Shown here: piece after piece, positions 14,888-23,057 of the stretch
How the letters are laid out: every line of letters begins with the position of its first letter
Numbering within the stretch: position 1 is the stretch's first letter
Source: Clostridia bacterium
Lineage (GTDB): Bacteria > Bacillota > Clostridia > UBA1381
Direction of reading: 5' to 3'
DNA: 30,088 bases
Assembly (NCBI GenBank): GCA_900756545.1
Contig: CAAEKO010000029.1
Coordinates: 1 to 30,088, forward strand
Position numbers and translations under genes: made by a program
The notes under the pieces: generated by a model
What the model was told of the DNA's origin: nothing
Seen by the model: the letters and a program-made list of their open reading frames with translations, nothing else
The model's database searches: none

Positions 14888-16703
14888 TGCGCTCACCTCC
14901 GCCGATCGCTTTTACGGGACAAACCTGTGTGCAGAGCCCGCAGCCGGTACACAACCCGCTGTCAATGCAAATCTTTCCACCCACAGCAGTGATTGCAGGG
15001 CATCCCAACTGACTGATACATTTTTTGCAGTTTATACATTTTGCACTATCGACTGCCATCGTTCCCAATGGCTTTGTTACCGCAATACAGGGCGATTTAA
15101 AAATAACAGCCTTGACGCCCGATTCACCGGATACACGCCGGACACAGTCTACAGCAGCGCTCAGATTCAACGGATCAACAGTTTCTACCACAGTCAAACC
15201 GATACCACGGAGGACATTTTCAATACTAACCTTCTGAACAACCTCGCCCATCATAGTATGTCCAGTCCCCGGATGGGGCTGGTGGCCTGTCATAGCTGTC
15301 GTGGAATTATCCAGCACAATCAATACCATATCAGCTTGATTATACACGGCATTCACAACGCCTGTAATCGCAGACGCAAAAAATGTGGAGTCTCCCACAA
15401 ACGCAAAACAAGTCGTATCCGGCTCGATCCTCCCTACGCCTTGAGCGATATTTACACCTGCTCCCATACAAAGACAGGTATCTACCATATCTAAGGGCAT
15501 AGCGTTACCCAGAGTATAGCACCCAATATCACCGCAGAATATGGTCTTTTTATCCTTCATAGCCTCTTTTACAGCAAAAAAAGACGCCCGGTGCGGACAG
15601 CCCGCGCATAAAACCGGCGGCCGTACAGGAAGCTCCGGCGGCGCTTCCGGCGGCGCGGATTCCGGCAGGACATTGCCCAAGAATCTGCCAATGTCCTGCG
15701 CTACACTGTCCCGACTGTTCTCTCCCGCATTTTTTACATGGTGAGTAAGCTTTCCGTAAACTTTTGTGTTCAATTTGAATTTTCCACATATATAATTCAG
15801 TTCTTTCTCAATGACTGGATCAAGCTCTTCAATACACAGCACCTCGTCCAATCCTTCTAAAAAGGAAAGCGCAAGCTTTTCCGGAAAAGGATGCGGCGTT
15901 GATATCTTGAGAACCCTGTACATTCCAAAATCCTGCAAAGCTTCCATGGTATAGGTAAAACTGAATCCATGGGTAGCAATCCCCTTTTTGACGGCTCTAT
16001 TTTCCGCAGTCTCCAAAAGGATAACATTTCTTTTATATTCTGAAAAATCATGTGCCAATTCTTCGTTACGCGCCTCTATTTTAATATGGCTGTTATAGGA
16101 CAGCCGCGGGAATATTACCCACTTAGCGGAATCTTTCACAAACCCTTCCGGGTTATGTATAGTATATTCCTCCTCATCCTTGACAGTGATAGAAGCGTAG
16201 CCGTGGCAGACACGAGTGGTGGGCCGGAAAAATACAGGCGTATTGTATTTCTCAGAATATTCAAACGCCTCCTGGATCATTTCGTAGGCCTCTTGGGCTG
16301 AGGAAGGATCAAAACACGGCAGTTTAGAGAACGCAGCAAAATGCCGGGTGTCCTGTTCCGTTTGGGAGGAAATCGGTCCAGGATCATCCGCAACTACAAT
16401 CACCATACCTCCCTTTACCCCGATATATGCCAAACTCATTAGCGGGTCCGACGCTACGTTCAGTCCCACCTGCTTCATAGTCACCATAGTCCGTGCGCCG
16501 GAGTAAGCCGCGCCGGCGGCAACTTCCAATCCCGCTTTTTCATTAACTGACCATTCTATGTAAATATTACCGCTGTTACGCTTCGCAATGGTTTCCAATA
16601 CCTCTGTAGACGGCGTGCCCGGATAACCGGAAACTAAATTCACACCGGCCGCGATTGCGCCCATGGCAATGGCTTCATTTCCCATTAAAAATTCCTTATG
16701 CAT
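14880..16703 (-). CDS. iorA: Indolepyruvate:ferredoxin oxidoreductase, alpha subunit
   Basis: A 607-aa catalytic subunit. The N-terminal pyrimidine-binding half has the SGYPGTPSTEVLE motif. The thiamine-diphosphate half has GDIGCYTLG and the GDSTFF...N metal site, followed by TAMTGHQPHPGTG. The last 60 residues hold two [4Fe-4S] ferredoxin motifs (CINCKKC and CTGCGLCTQVCP). This is the full IorA architecture of anaerobes. The ATG at 16703 follows AGAGGGG by 5 bases; the frame is open up to a GTG at 16721, which would swallow that site. First gene of the iorA-iorB-paaK operon with its own promoter. It serves aromatic amino acid fermentation and is expected to be oxygen-sensitive. Confidence 0.95.
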   Translation of the reverse strand: MHKEFLMGNEAIAMGAIAAGVNLVSGYPGTPSTEVLETIAKRNSGNIYIEWSVNEKAGLEVAAGAAYSGARTMVTMKQVGLNVASDPLMSLAYIGVKGGMVIVVADDPGPISSQTEQDTRHFAAFSKLPCFDPSSAQEAYEMIQEAFEYSEKYNTPVFFRPTTRVCHGYASITVKDEEEYTIHNPEGFVKDSAKWVIFPRLSYNSHIKIEARNEELAHDFSEYKRNVILLETAENRAVKKGIATHGFSFTYTMEALQDFGMYRVLKISTPHPFPEKLALSFLEGLDEVLCIEELDPVIEKELNYICGKFKLNTKVYGKLTHHVKNAGENSRDSVAQDIGRFLGNVLPESAPPEAPPELPVRPPVLCAGCPHRASFFAVKEAMKDKKTIFCGDIGCYTLGNAMPLDMVDTCLCMGAGVNIAQGVGRIEPDTTCFAFVGDSTFFASAITGVVNAVYNQADMVLIVLDNSTTAMTGHQPHPGTGHTMMGEVVQKVSIENVLRGIGLTVVETVDPLNLSAAVDCVRRVSGESGVKAVIFKSPCIAVTKPLGTMAVDSAKCINCKKCISQLGCPAITAVGGKICIDSGLCTGCGLCTQVCPVKAIGGGERNV

Positions 16704-16744
16704 TATTTCCCCTCTATTCACGCTAAGCGTAGATATTTCTTTTT

Positions 16745-16773
16745 ATTATAGCATACCAGCGGAAAAAATGCAA
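16745..16773 (-). promoter_or_regulatory. Promoter of iorA-iorB-paaK
   Basis: Minus-strand TTGCAT and TATAAT with a 17-bp spacer and an extended -10 (TGC before TATAAT), 42 bases before the iorA start. It lies downstream of the wecB terminator, so the ior operon is separately transcribed. Confidence 0.75.
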
Positions 16774-16821
16774 CCTGTCAGAAAAAAGCAAAAACGCTGT
16801 TTGACCCTGCCACTATAAAGC

Positions 16822-16848
16822 AAAAAAGCCGCCGGTTTCCCGACGGCT
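16822..16848 (-). terminator. Intrinsic terminator of the gltX-wecB gene run
   Basis: On the minus strand AGCCGTCGG-gaaa-CCGGCGGCT is followed by TTTTTTG; it lies 5 bases after the wecB stop. Confidence 0.9.
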
Positions 16849-16852
16849 GGCA

Positions 16853-18004
16853 TTAAACGTTGAAATCACGCGGTTTTTCTTTCCGTAAGCCAAACGCATA
16901 TAAAATTGCTTCCACAGTTCGCCGGGATGCTTCCCCATCCCCATAGGGATTGGCGGCATGGGCCATTTTACGGTAAGCCGCCGGATCATCCAATAGCTCT
17001 TTTGTCATTTTCACAATCATCTTCCTGTCTACGCCGGCAATTTTAACTGTACCGGCCGCCACAGCCTCAGGACGCTCTGTTTCCCGCCGCAGTACAAGTA
17101 CAGGTTTCGCCATTGCCGGCGCCTCCTCCTGGATGCCGCCGGAATCCGTCAGCACCAAATAGCTTCGTGCCATAGCATTATGCAGTTCATCCACATTTAC
17201 CGGCTCAATCAAATGTACACGCTCTGTTTCACCCAGAATACTAAATACAGTTTCCCGTACAGCTGGATTCAAATGTACTGGATAAACCATTTCCACATCC
17301 AGATAAGCATCGACGATTTCTTTTAGCGCATAGCAAATATCCTCCAGCGGCTTACCCAAATTCTCCCGGCGGTGCGCCGTTACCAGGATGACGCGCTTAT
17401 TCTGAAAATCCAGACGGTTCAGGGCATCTGTCTGAAATACATAATCCTCCCGTACCGTTGTTTTTAAAGCGTCAATTACTGTGTTTCCTGTGATATAAAT
17501 ACGATCCTCGGGGATAGCCTCCCGCAGAAGATTATTTTTATTTTGTACCGTAGGCGAAAAATGCAAATCCGCGATTCGTCCGGTCAGACAGCGGTTCATT
17601 TCCTCTGGGAATGGAGAATATTTATCATAAGTCCGAAGCCCTGCTTCCACATGTCCGACCTTAATCTGGTTGTAAAAGGCAGCCAGCGCACCAACAAAAG
17701 TGGTGGAAGTGTCTCCATGCACCAGTACAATATCCGGTTTCGCTTCCTTCATTACACTGTCCAAGCCTTCCAAAACCCGAGTTGTGATTCCAATTAGCGT
17801 CTGCCTTTCTTTCATGATATCCAAATCGTATTCTGGCTTGATTTTAAATATCTCCAAAACCTGATCCAGCATTTCCCGGTGCTGCGCTGTAACACAGACC
17901 ACCGGCTCAATTTCCGGGTACTTTTTTAGTTCCAACGCCAGCGGCGCCATTTTAATCGCTTCCGGTCGCGTACCGAAAACGGTCATTACTTTAATCCTGT
18001 CCAT
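16853..18004 (-). CDS. wecB: UDP-N-acetylglucosamine 2-epimerase (non-hydrolysing)
   Basis: A 383-aa cytoplasmic enzyme that interconverts UDP-GlcNAc and UDP-ManNAc. It has the N-terminal FGTRPEAIKMAPL motif, HGDTSTTFVGALAAFY and GHVEAGLRT, and near the C-terminus TDSGGIQEEAP with RRETERPEA. Length is normal for the family (about 380). The frame is open up to 18061, but the ATG at 18004 sits 6 bases after GGAGG and gives the standard N-terminus. It overlaps the end of the upstream wecA-type gene by 14 bases. With that gene it probably provides the ManNAc-containing linkage unit of a wall teichoic acid or similar glycopolymer (MnaA role), a likely anchor for SLH proteins. Confidence 0.95.
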   Translation of the reverse strand: MDRIKVMTVFGTRPEAIKMAPLALELKKYPEIEPVVCVTAQHREMLDQVLEIFKIKPEYDLDIMKERQTLIGITTRVLEGLDSVMKEAKPDIVLVHGDTSTTFVGALAAFYNQIKVGHVEAGLRTYDKYSPFPEEMNRCLTGRIADLHFSPTVQNKNNLLREAIPEDRIYITGNTVIDALKTTVREDYVFQTDALNRLDFQNKRVILVTAHRRENLGKPLEDICYALKEIVDAYLDVEMVYPVHLNPAVRETVFSILGETERVHLIEPVNVDELHNAMARSYLVLTDSGGIQEEAPAMAKPVLVLRRETERPEAVAAGTVKIAGVDRKMIVKMTKELLDDPAAYRKMAHAANPYGDGEASRRTVEAILYAFGLRKEKPRDFNV

Positions 18005-19070
18005 CTTCATCCTCCGCTTTTTGTCCATCATTCTTCGGCGTTTTCCCCATGATACTTTCAATCAAAATAAATATCAATACACAAATCAGCAGCAATATTG
18101 CCCGGAGTGTGCCGCTCTCCGCCAAAATAACCGCAGTAATCCCCAAGACGCCGCTGATAGCGTATAAAATAAATACCGTTTGCTTTTGGGAAAATCCCAT
18201 ATCGATCAGGCGGTGATGCAAATGCCCCCTGTCCGCTTTCATAGGGCTTTGTCCTTTAGCGATCCGCCGAATCATCGCGAAAGACGCGTCAAACAGCGGC
18301 AGGCCCAGGATGAGCAGCGGCACGGCAAAAGAAATCACGGCATAGCTTTTAAACATGCCCTGTATGGACAAGGTGGCCAGTATAAAACCCAAAAATGTAG
18401 ACCCCGTATCCCCCATAAAAATCTTAGCCGGATTAAAATTATACGGCAGAAAACCGAAGCATGCCCCCATCAGTGAAATACCAATAATCGCTACGGAATA
18501 TTCCCCGACGCGCACTGCAATAAACACCAGGCTAACGGACATGATTGCCGACACGCCCGCTGCCAGGCCATCCAGCCCATCAATGAAATTTACAGCATTG
18601 GTAATGAATACGATCCAGATGATCGTAGCGGTAATGGACAGCCAGTACGGCAATATCCAGTATACGTTATCGGAAAAGATATTCGGATTGGTAAATACCT
18701 CGATCCGCAAATCCCCGCCGATTACAACAATCAGCCCAGCAATAATCTGAATCAGAAACTTTGGCATGGCTCTGAGGGCTTTAATATCATCCACCACTCC
18801 CATAACGGCAATGATAACTGCCCCGGCAAGCATAGCAATATTCCGCCGGGATGGCTCTCCAAAACACAAAACGGATACCATAAAACCGAAAATAATCGCC
18901 AGGCCTCCAAGCCGCGGAATCGGCCGTTTATGCATCCTTCGGTTGTCCTTTGGGATATCCACAGCCTTAATTTTGAACGCAAAGCGCCGCACCAGCGGCG
19001 TTGTAGCAAACGCAAATACAAATGCAATAATAAACGCAAAAATCAAAAACAGCGTTTCTTGTGTATTCAT
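17991..19070 (-). CDS. wecA: Undecaprenyl-phosphate GlcNAc-1-phosphate transferase (WecA/TagO/MraY family)
   Basis: About 359 aa, a polytopic membrane protein with ten or so hydrophobic helices. Family motifs: an early RPIPRLGG loop, the catalytic VVDDIKALRAMPK segment, NFIDGLDGLAAG, FMGDTGSTFLGF, and the cytoplasmic HLHHRLIDMGFSQ loop. It would move GlcNAc-1-P from UDP-GlcNAc onto undecaprenyl phosphate, the first step of wall glycopolymer synthesis. The HHR-type loop and the wecB neighbour argue for WecA/TagO rather than MraY. The start is uncertain: a TTG at 19082 is too close to GAAAGG, while the ATG at 19070 is 13 bases away. It follows trpS closely and overlaps wecB. Confidence 0.9.
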   Translation of the reverse strand: MNTQETLFLIFAFIIAFVFAFATTPLVRRFAFKIKAVDIPKDNRRMHKRPIPRLGGLAIIFGFMVSVLCFGEPSRRNIAMLAGAVIIAVMGVVDDIKALRAMPKFLIQIIAGLIVVIGGDLRIEVFTNPNIFSDNVYWILPYWLSITATIIWIVFITNAVNFIDGLDGLAAGVSAIMSVSLVFIAVRVGEYSVAIIGISLMGACFGFLPYNFNPAKIFMGDTGSTFLGFILATLSIQGMFKSYAVISFAVPLLILGLPLFDASFAMIRRIAKGQSPMKADRGHLHHRLIDMGFSQKQTVFILYAISGVLGITAVILAESGTLRAILLLICVLIFILIESIMGKTPKNDGQKAEDEDGQD

Positions 19071-19096
19071 AAGAGTTTTCAAGCCTTTCTTCTATG

Positions 19097-20101
19097 TTAT
19101 TCCATAATGAAACCGACTTTTTTATATACCTTTTTTAAAGTCCTGTTTGCGATCTGGTTCGCCTGTTCCGCACCCTTTCTGCAAATCTCAACCAGATACG
19201 CTCTATCGCCGGAAAGCTGGTCATACCGCTCTCGGATGGGCCGGATATGCTCAACTACCGCTTCAGCCACATCCGCTTTAAAATCGCCATATCCCTTGCC
19301 CTGATAATCAGAAACAATTTTCTCCACCGGATTCCCGGTAACAGCAGACATAATAGTCAGCAGATTATTGACGCCGGCCTTTGTTTCATCATTTTCCCGG
19401 TATTCAATTATTCCCTCACTATCTGTCACCGCGCTTTTGATTTTCTTGGCAATACTATTAAAATCATCCAGCATGGATATATATGCCCGTGGATTTTCAT
19501 CTGATTTTGACATTTTCTTTGTTGGCTCTGTCAGGCTCATGACCTTTGCACCCGCCCTTGGCAGAAATCCCTCTGGTATCTTGAACACATCGCCATAGAG
19601 CGCATTAAAACGCTGGGCAATGTCACGGGTAATCTCAATATGCTGCATCTGGTCTTTCCCCACGGGCACTAAGTCCGCCTGATAAAGCAGGATGTCCGCT
19701 GCCATAAGCACAGGATAAGTGAACAGCCCTGCATTGATGTTATCCGCATGCTTTGCGGACTTGTCCTTGAACTGCGTCATCCGGGAAAGCTCGCCCATAT
19801 AGGTATAGCATCCCAGCACCCACGCCAGCTGAGCATGCGCCGGCGCCTGAGACTGAATAAACAACAGGCTTTTCTCCGGATCAATGCCGCAGGCCATATA
19901 AATCTTCAAAAGGTCAAGTGTCCGTTTACGAAGCTGGGCAGGATCCTGCCGCACTGTAATTGTGTGCATATCCATCATGGCATAGCAACAGTAATATTCA
20001 TCCTGAAAATCCACCCAATTTTTAATAGCCCCCAGATAGTTTCCCAACGTGATGTTTCCGGATGGCTGTACACCAGAAAATATTATTTTTTTATCTTCCA
20101 T
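19097..20101 (-). CDS. trpS: Tryptophanyl-tRNA synthetase
   Basis: A 334-aa class I aminoacyl-tRNA synthetase that charges tRNA-Trp. The HIGH-type motif is PSGNITLGNYLG (13-24) and KMSKS is at 196-200, followed by DENP. FSGVQPSG near the start and DQMQHIEITRDIA in the middle are typical of bacterial TrpRS. Normal length. AAGGAG lies 9 bases before the ATG. It is 17 bases downstream of the aminotransferase and in the same gene run. No tryptophan T-box is visible in front of it, so control must come from the operon promoter. Confidence 0.97.
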   Translation of the reverse strand: MEDKKIIFSGVQPSGNITLGNYLGAIKNWVDFQDEYYCCYAMMDMHTITVRQDPAQLRKRTLDLLKIYMACGIDPEKSLLFIQSQAPAHAQLAWVLGCYTYMGELSRMTQFKDKSAKHADNINAGLFTYPVLMAADILLYQADLVPVGKDQMQHIEITRDIAQRFNALYGDVFKIPEGFLPRAGAKVMSLTEPTKKMSKSDENPRAYISMLDDFNSIAKKIKSAVTDSEGIIEYRENDETKAGVNNLLTIMSAVTGNPVEKIVSDYQGKGYGDFKADVAEAVVEHIRPIRERYDQLSGDRAYLVEICRKGAEQANQIANRTLKKVYKKVGFIME

Positions 20102-20118
20102 CTTTTAACGCTCCTTTA

Positions 20119-21312
20119 TCAGTCCAGCAGCTCCGACAGCACTGCGCCGATGGTCTTGATACCAATTTCAATTTTTTCTTTCGGCATAGTGGAATAGTTC
20201 AGGCGGAACATATTTGACGGCGCGTCCACGTCCGTAGCAAAACTGTTCCCGGTAACAAAAGCCACTTTTTCTTTCAGGCAGGCCGCCAAGACTGCATTAG
20301 CATCTGTCCCATCCGGCATTGTACACCAGATAAACAGGCCGCCTTGCGGGCGCGTATAGGTAACGTTTACAGGGAAATATTTATCCATACATTCCAGCAT
20401 GTAAGCACACTTTTCCCCATATAGCCTTTTAGACTTTTCAATGTAGGTTTCAATATCGTATTTCTTCAAGAATTCATATGCCATCATCTGCGTTAAAAGA
20501 GGCGTATGTACGTCATTTGCCTGTTTAGCCACTTCGATTTTACCGGAGAAATCTGCATTCGCCACAGTATAACCTAAACGCATGCCTGGAGATAATATCT
20601 TGGAAAACGATCCCACATATACAACACGCCCATTCGTATCCATAGATTTAATGGTCGGTACATCCTCGCCTGCAAACCGCAGATCACCGTAGGGATTATC
20701 CTCCAGAACGACCGTGTCATATTTTTCAGCCAGCTCCAGAAGCCTTTTCCGTTTTGCTAAGCTCATAGTAATACCGGAAGGATTCTGGAAAGTCGGAATG
20801 GTATAAATCAGCTTAACCTTATTGTTTTTCAGCACCTCCTCCAGCTTATCCATATCCATACCGTCATCTTCCATAGGAACACCAATTAGATTCGCCCGGT
20901 AAGACCGCATTGCGTTGAGAGTTCCTACGAAGGTCGGCGCTTCCACAACAACGTTTTCCCCATCGTTGACCAAAATTTTAATTGTCAAGTCAATTCCCTG
21001 CTGTGCACCTGTGGTAACAATAATCTTATCCCCTTCCCCCAGAGAATTTACCTTGCGTACACGCTTTTCCACCATTTCTTTAAACGGCCCGTAACCATCT
21101 GTCGTGCCGTACTGCAACGCTCCTGTAGGATTTGTCATCAAGATTTTCCCCGCGATTTTAGAAAGCTCTTCACCTGGGAAAAGCTCCGGCGCCGGCGACC
21201 CGCCAGCCAGCGAAATGACCGCCGGGTCTGCCATCAGTTTAAACATTTCGCGGATCGCTGATGCTTTCAGCGGCTTGATCCGTTCAGATAAATATTTTTC
21301 ATTTTCTTCCAT
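20119..21312 (-). CDS. PLP-dependent aminotransferase, class I/II (aromatic/2-aminoadipate type)
   Basis: A 397-aa fold-type I aminotransferase. The PLP Lys is K238 in SFSKILSPG; NPSG (177-180), DNPYGDLRF (205-213) and a late FRLNYS Arg that holds the substrate carboxylate are present. The N-terminus (ISLAGGSPAPELFP) places it with the LysN/ARO8-like group, which takes 2-aminoadipate, branched-chain or aromatic amino acids with 2-oxoglutarate. It lies between glnS (36 bases) and trpS (17 bases). It could provide aryl pyruvates for the iorAB-paaK operon a few genes away, but specificity is not decidable from sequence. AAAGGA precedes the ATG by 11 bases. Confidence 0.93.
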   Translation of the reverse strand: MEENEKYLSERIKPLKASAIREMFKLMADPAVISLAGGSPAPELFPGEELSKIAGKILMTNPTGALQYGTTDGYGPFKEMVEKRVRKVNSLGEGDKIIVTTGAQQGIDLTIKILVNDGENVVVEAPTFVGTLNAMRSYRANLIGVPMEDDGMDMDKLEEVLKNNKVKLIYTIPTFQNPSGITMSLAKRKRLLELAEKYDTVVLEDNPYGDLRFAGEDVPTIKSMDTNGRVVYVGSFSKILSPGMRLGYTVANADFSGKIEVAKQANDVHTPLLTQMMAYEFLKKYDIETYIEKSKRLYGEKCAYMLECMDKYFPVNVTYTRPQGGLFIWCTMPDGTDANAVLAACLKEKVAFVTGNSFATDVDAPSNMFRLNYSTMPKEKIEIGIKTIGAVLSELLD

Positions 21313-21348
21313 TTTATCATCATTCCTTTCAATATCACTGTGTCCGGC

Positions 21349-23031
21349 TTATTTATTCACTTTCGCCCAGGAATCCTTCAGTGCTACCGTTCGGTTAAAT
21401 ACTAGATGCTGCGTCGTGCTTTCAGGATCAACACAAAAATACCCCAGCCGCAGGAACTGGAAGCTATCTCCTGGTTTTACAGCCTTTAATGTCCGTTCAA
21501 GCTTACAGTCCTGTAAAACCTCTACGGATTCCGGATTCAAATTTTCAAGAAAGCTTCCTACTTTACTTTCATCTGAAGGATTTTCAACGCTGAAAAGCCG
21601 GTCATACAGGCGGATCTCCGCGTCAGTGGCATGCGCCGCGCTAACCCAATGGATCGTTCCTTTGACCTTTCGGCCGTCCGGCGACTGTCCGCCCCGCGTC
21701 TCCGGGTCATAGGTACAATGAACCGCCGTCACCTTGCCCTGCTCATCTTTTTCGCAGGAGGTGCATGTCACATAATAAGCGCTTTTCAGCCGTACCTCTC
21801 TGCCCGGGGAAAGCCGGAAATATTTTTTCGGCGGCTCTTCCATAAAATCGTCCGCTTCAATATACAATTCTTTAGAGAATTCAATTTTTCGCGTTCCAGC
21901 CTGGGGGTTCTCCGGATTGTTTTCTACCTCGATTTCCTCAATTTGACCTTCGGGATAGTTGTCAATAATCAGCTTGACCGGGCGCAGAACCGCCATAGCC
22001 CGGGGCGCTTTTTTATTCAAATCCTCCCGGACACAATGCTCCAATAGGCCAAACTCAATCACGCTGTTTGCTTTCGCCACGCCGATTCGCTCGCAGAAGT
22101 CCCGGATAGCCTCCGGTGTGTAGCCCCGCCGGCGCATCCCGCAAAGCGTCCCCATCCGCGGATCATCCCAGCCGGATACAATATCGTCTTGCACCAGTTT
22201 TAAGCATTTGCGCTTACTGGTCAGGGTATAATTCAGATTCATCCGGGCAAACTCAATTTGCCTGGACGGATGTTCATAGCCCAATTCGCGCAGCACCCAG
22301 TCATACAAAGGCCGGTGATCCTCAAATTCAAGGGAGCACAGAGAATGGGTCACGCCCTCCACCGTATCTGAAATCGGATGGGCAAAATCGTACATAGGGT
22401 ATACGCACCATTTATCGCCTGTTCGGTGGTGGACGGCATGGAGTATCCGGTAAATAACAGGATCCCGCATATTCAAGTTACTGGCCGCCATGTCAATTTT
22501 CGCCCGCAGCACCCGCTCCCCATTGGCAAACTCGCCCTTGGTCATCCGCTCAAACAAGTCCAGATTTTCCGCAATACTTCTGTCCCGGTACGGACTGTTT
22601 TTCCCTGGCTCCTTCAAAGTGCCCCGGTATTCCCGGATTTCATCCGCAGAAAGATCGTCTACATAGGCTTTTCCTATTTTAATCAGACGCACAGCGGCGT
22701 CATAAATTTCGTCAAAATAATCTGATGCATACAGTACCCGGTCCCATTCAAAGCCCAGCCACCGGATGTCCTCCATAATTGCGTCCACATATTCCGTATC
22801 CTCTTTTGTGGGGTTGGTATCGTCCAGACGGAGATTACATTTTCCGCTGTATTTTGATGCGGCGCCGAAATTGATACATATGGCCTTGGCATGCCCAATA
22901 TGCAGATATCCATTAGGCTCCGGCGGAAATCGGGTCTGTACATGGTCGTAAACCCCCTCCGCCAAATCCTGGTTGATTGCCTCATGAATAAAATTTGTAC
23001 CGATATTTTCTTTATTTTCTATCTCCTGCAT
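21349..23031 (-). CDS. glnS: Glutaminyl-tRNA synthetase
   Basis: About 560 aa, class I synthetase charging tRNA-Gln directly. HIGH motif in PPEPNGYLHIGHAKA (about 41-55), the KMSKS-type loop LTSKRKCLKLV, the GlnRS-specific KAYVDDLS and RDPVIYRI segments, and the two C-terminal beta-barrel domains that read the anticodon. Length is normal for bacterial GlnRS (about 555). Many Gram-positives lack GlnRS and use the GatCAB amidase, so its presence is informative. The ATG at 23031 is favoured because GGAAAGG directly abuts the ATG at 23043, which would add four residues. It follows gltX by 14 bases (measured to 23043). Confidence 0.95.
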   Translation of the reverse strand: MQEIENKENIGTNFIHEAINQDLAEGVYDHVQTRFPPEPNGYLHIGHAKAICINFGAASKYSGKCNLRLDDTNPTKEDTEYVDAIMEDIRWLGFEWDRVLYASDYFDEIYDAAVRLIKIGKAYVDDLSADEIREYRGTLKEPGKNSPYRDRSIAENLDLFERMTKGEFANGERVLRAKIDMAASNLNMRDPVIYRILHAVHHRTGDKWCVYPMYDFAHPISDTVEGVTHSLCSLEFEDHRPLYDWVLRELGYEHPSRQIEFARMNLNYTLTSKRKCLKLVQDDIVSGWDDPRMGTLCGMRRRGYTPEAIRDFCERIGVAKANSVIEFGLLEHCVREDLNKKAPRAMAVLRPVKLIIDNYPEGQIEEIEVENNPENPQAGTRKIEFSKELYIEADDFMEEPPKKYFRLSPGREVRLKSAYYVTCTSCEKDEQGKVTAVHCTYDPETRGGQSPDGRKVKGTIHWVSAAHATDAEIRLYDRLFSVENPSDESKVGSFLENLNPESVEVLQDCKLERTLKAVKPGDSFQFLRLGYFCVDPESTTQHLVFNRTVALKDSWAKVNK

Positions 23032-23057
23032 CTTCTGTTCCATCCTTTCCGGGTAAT

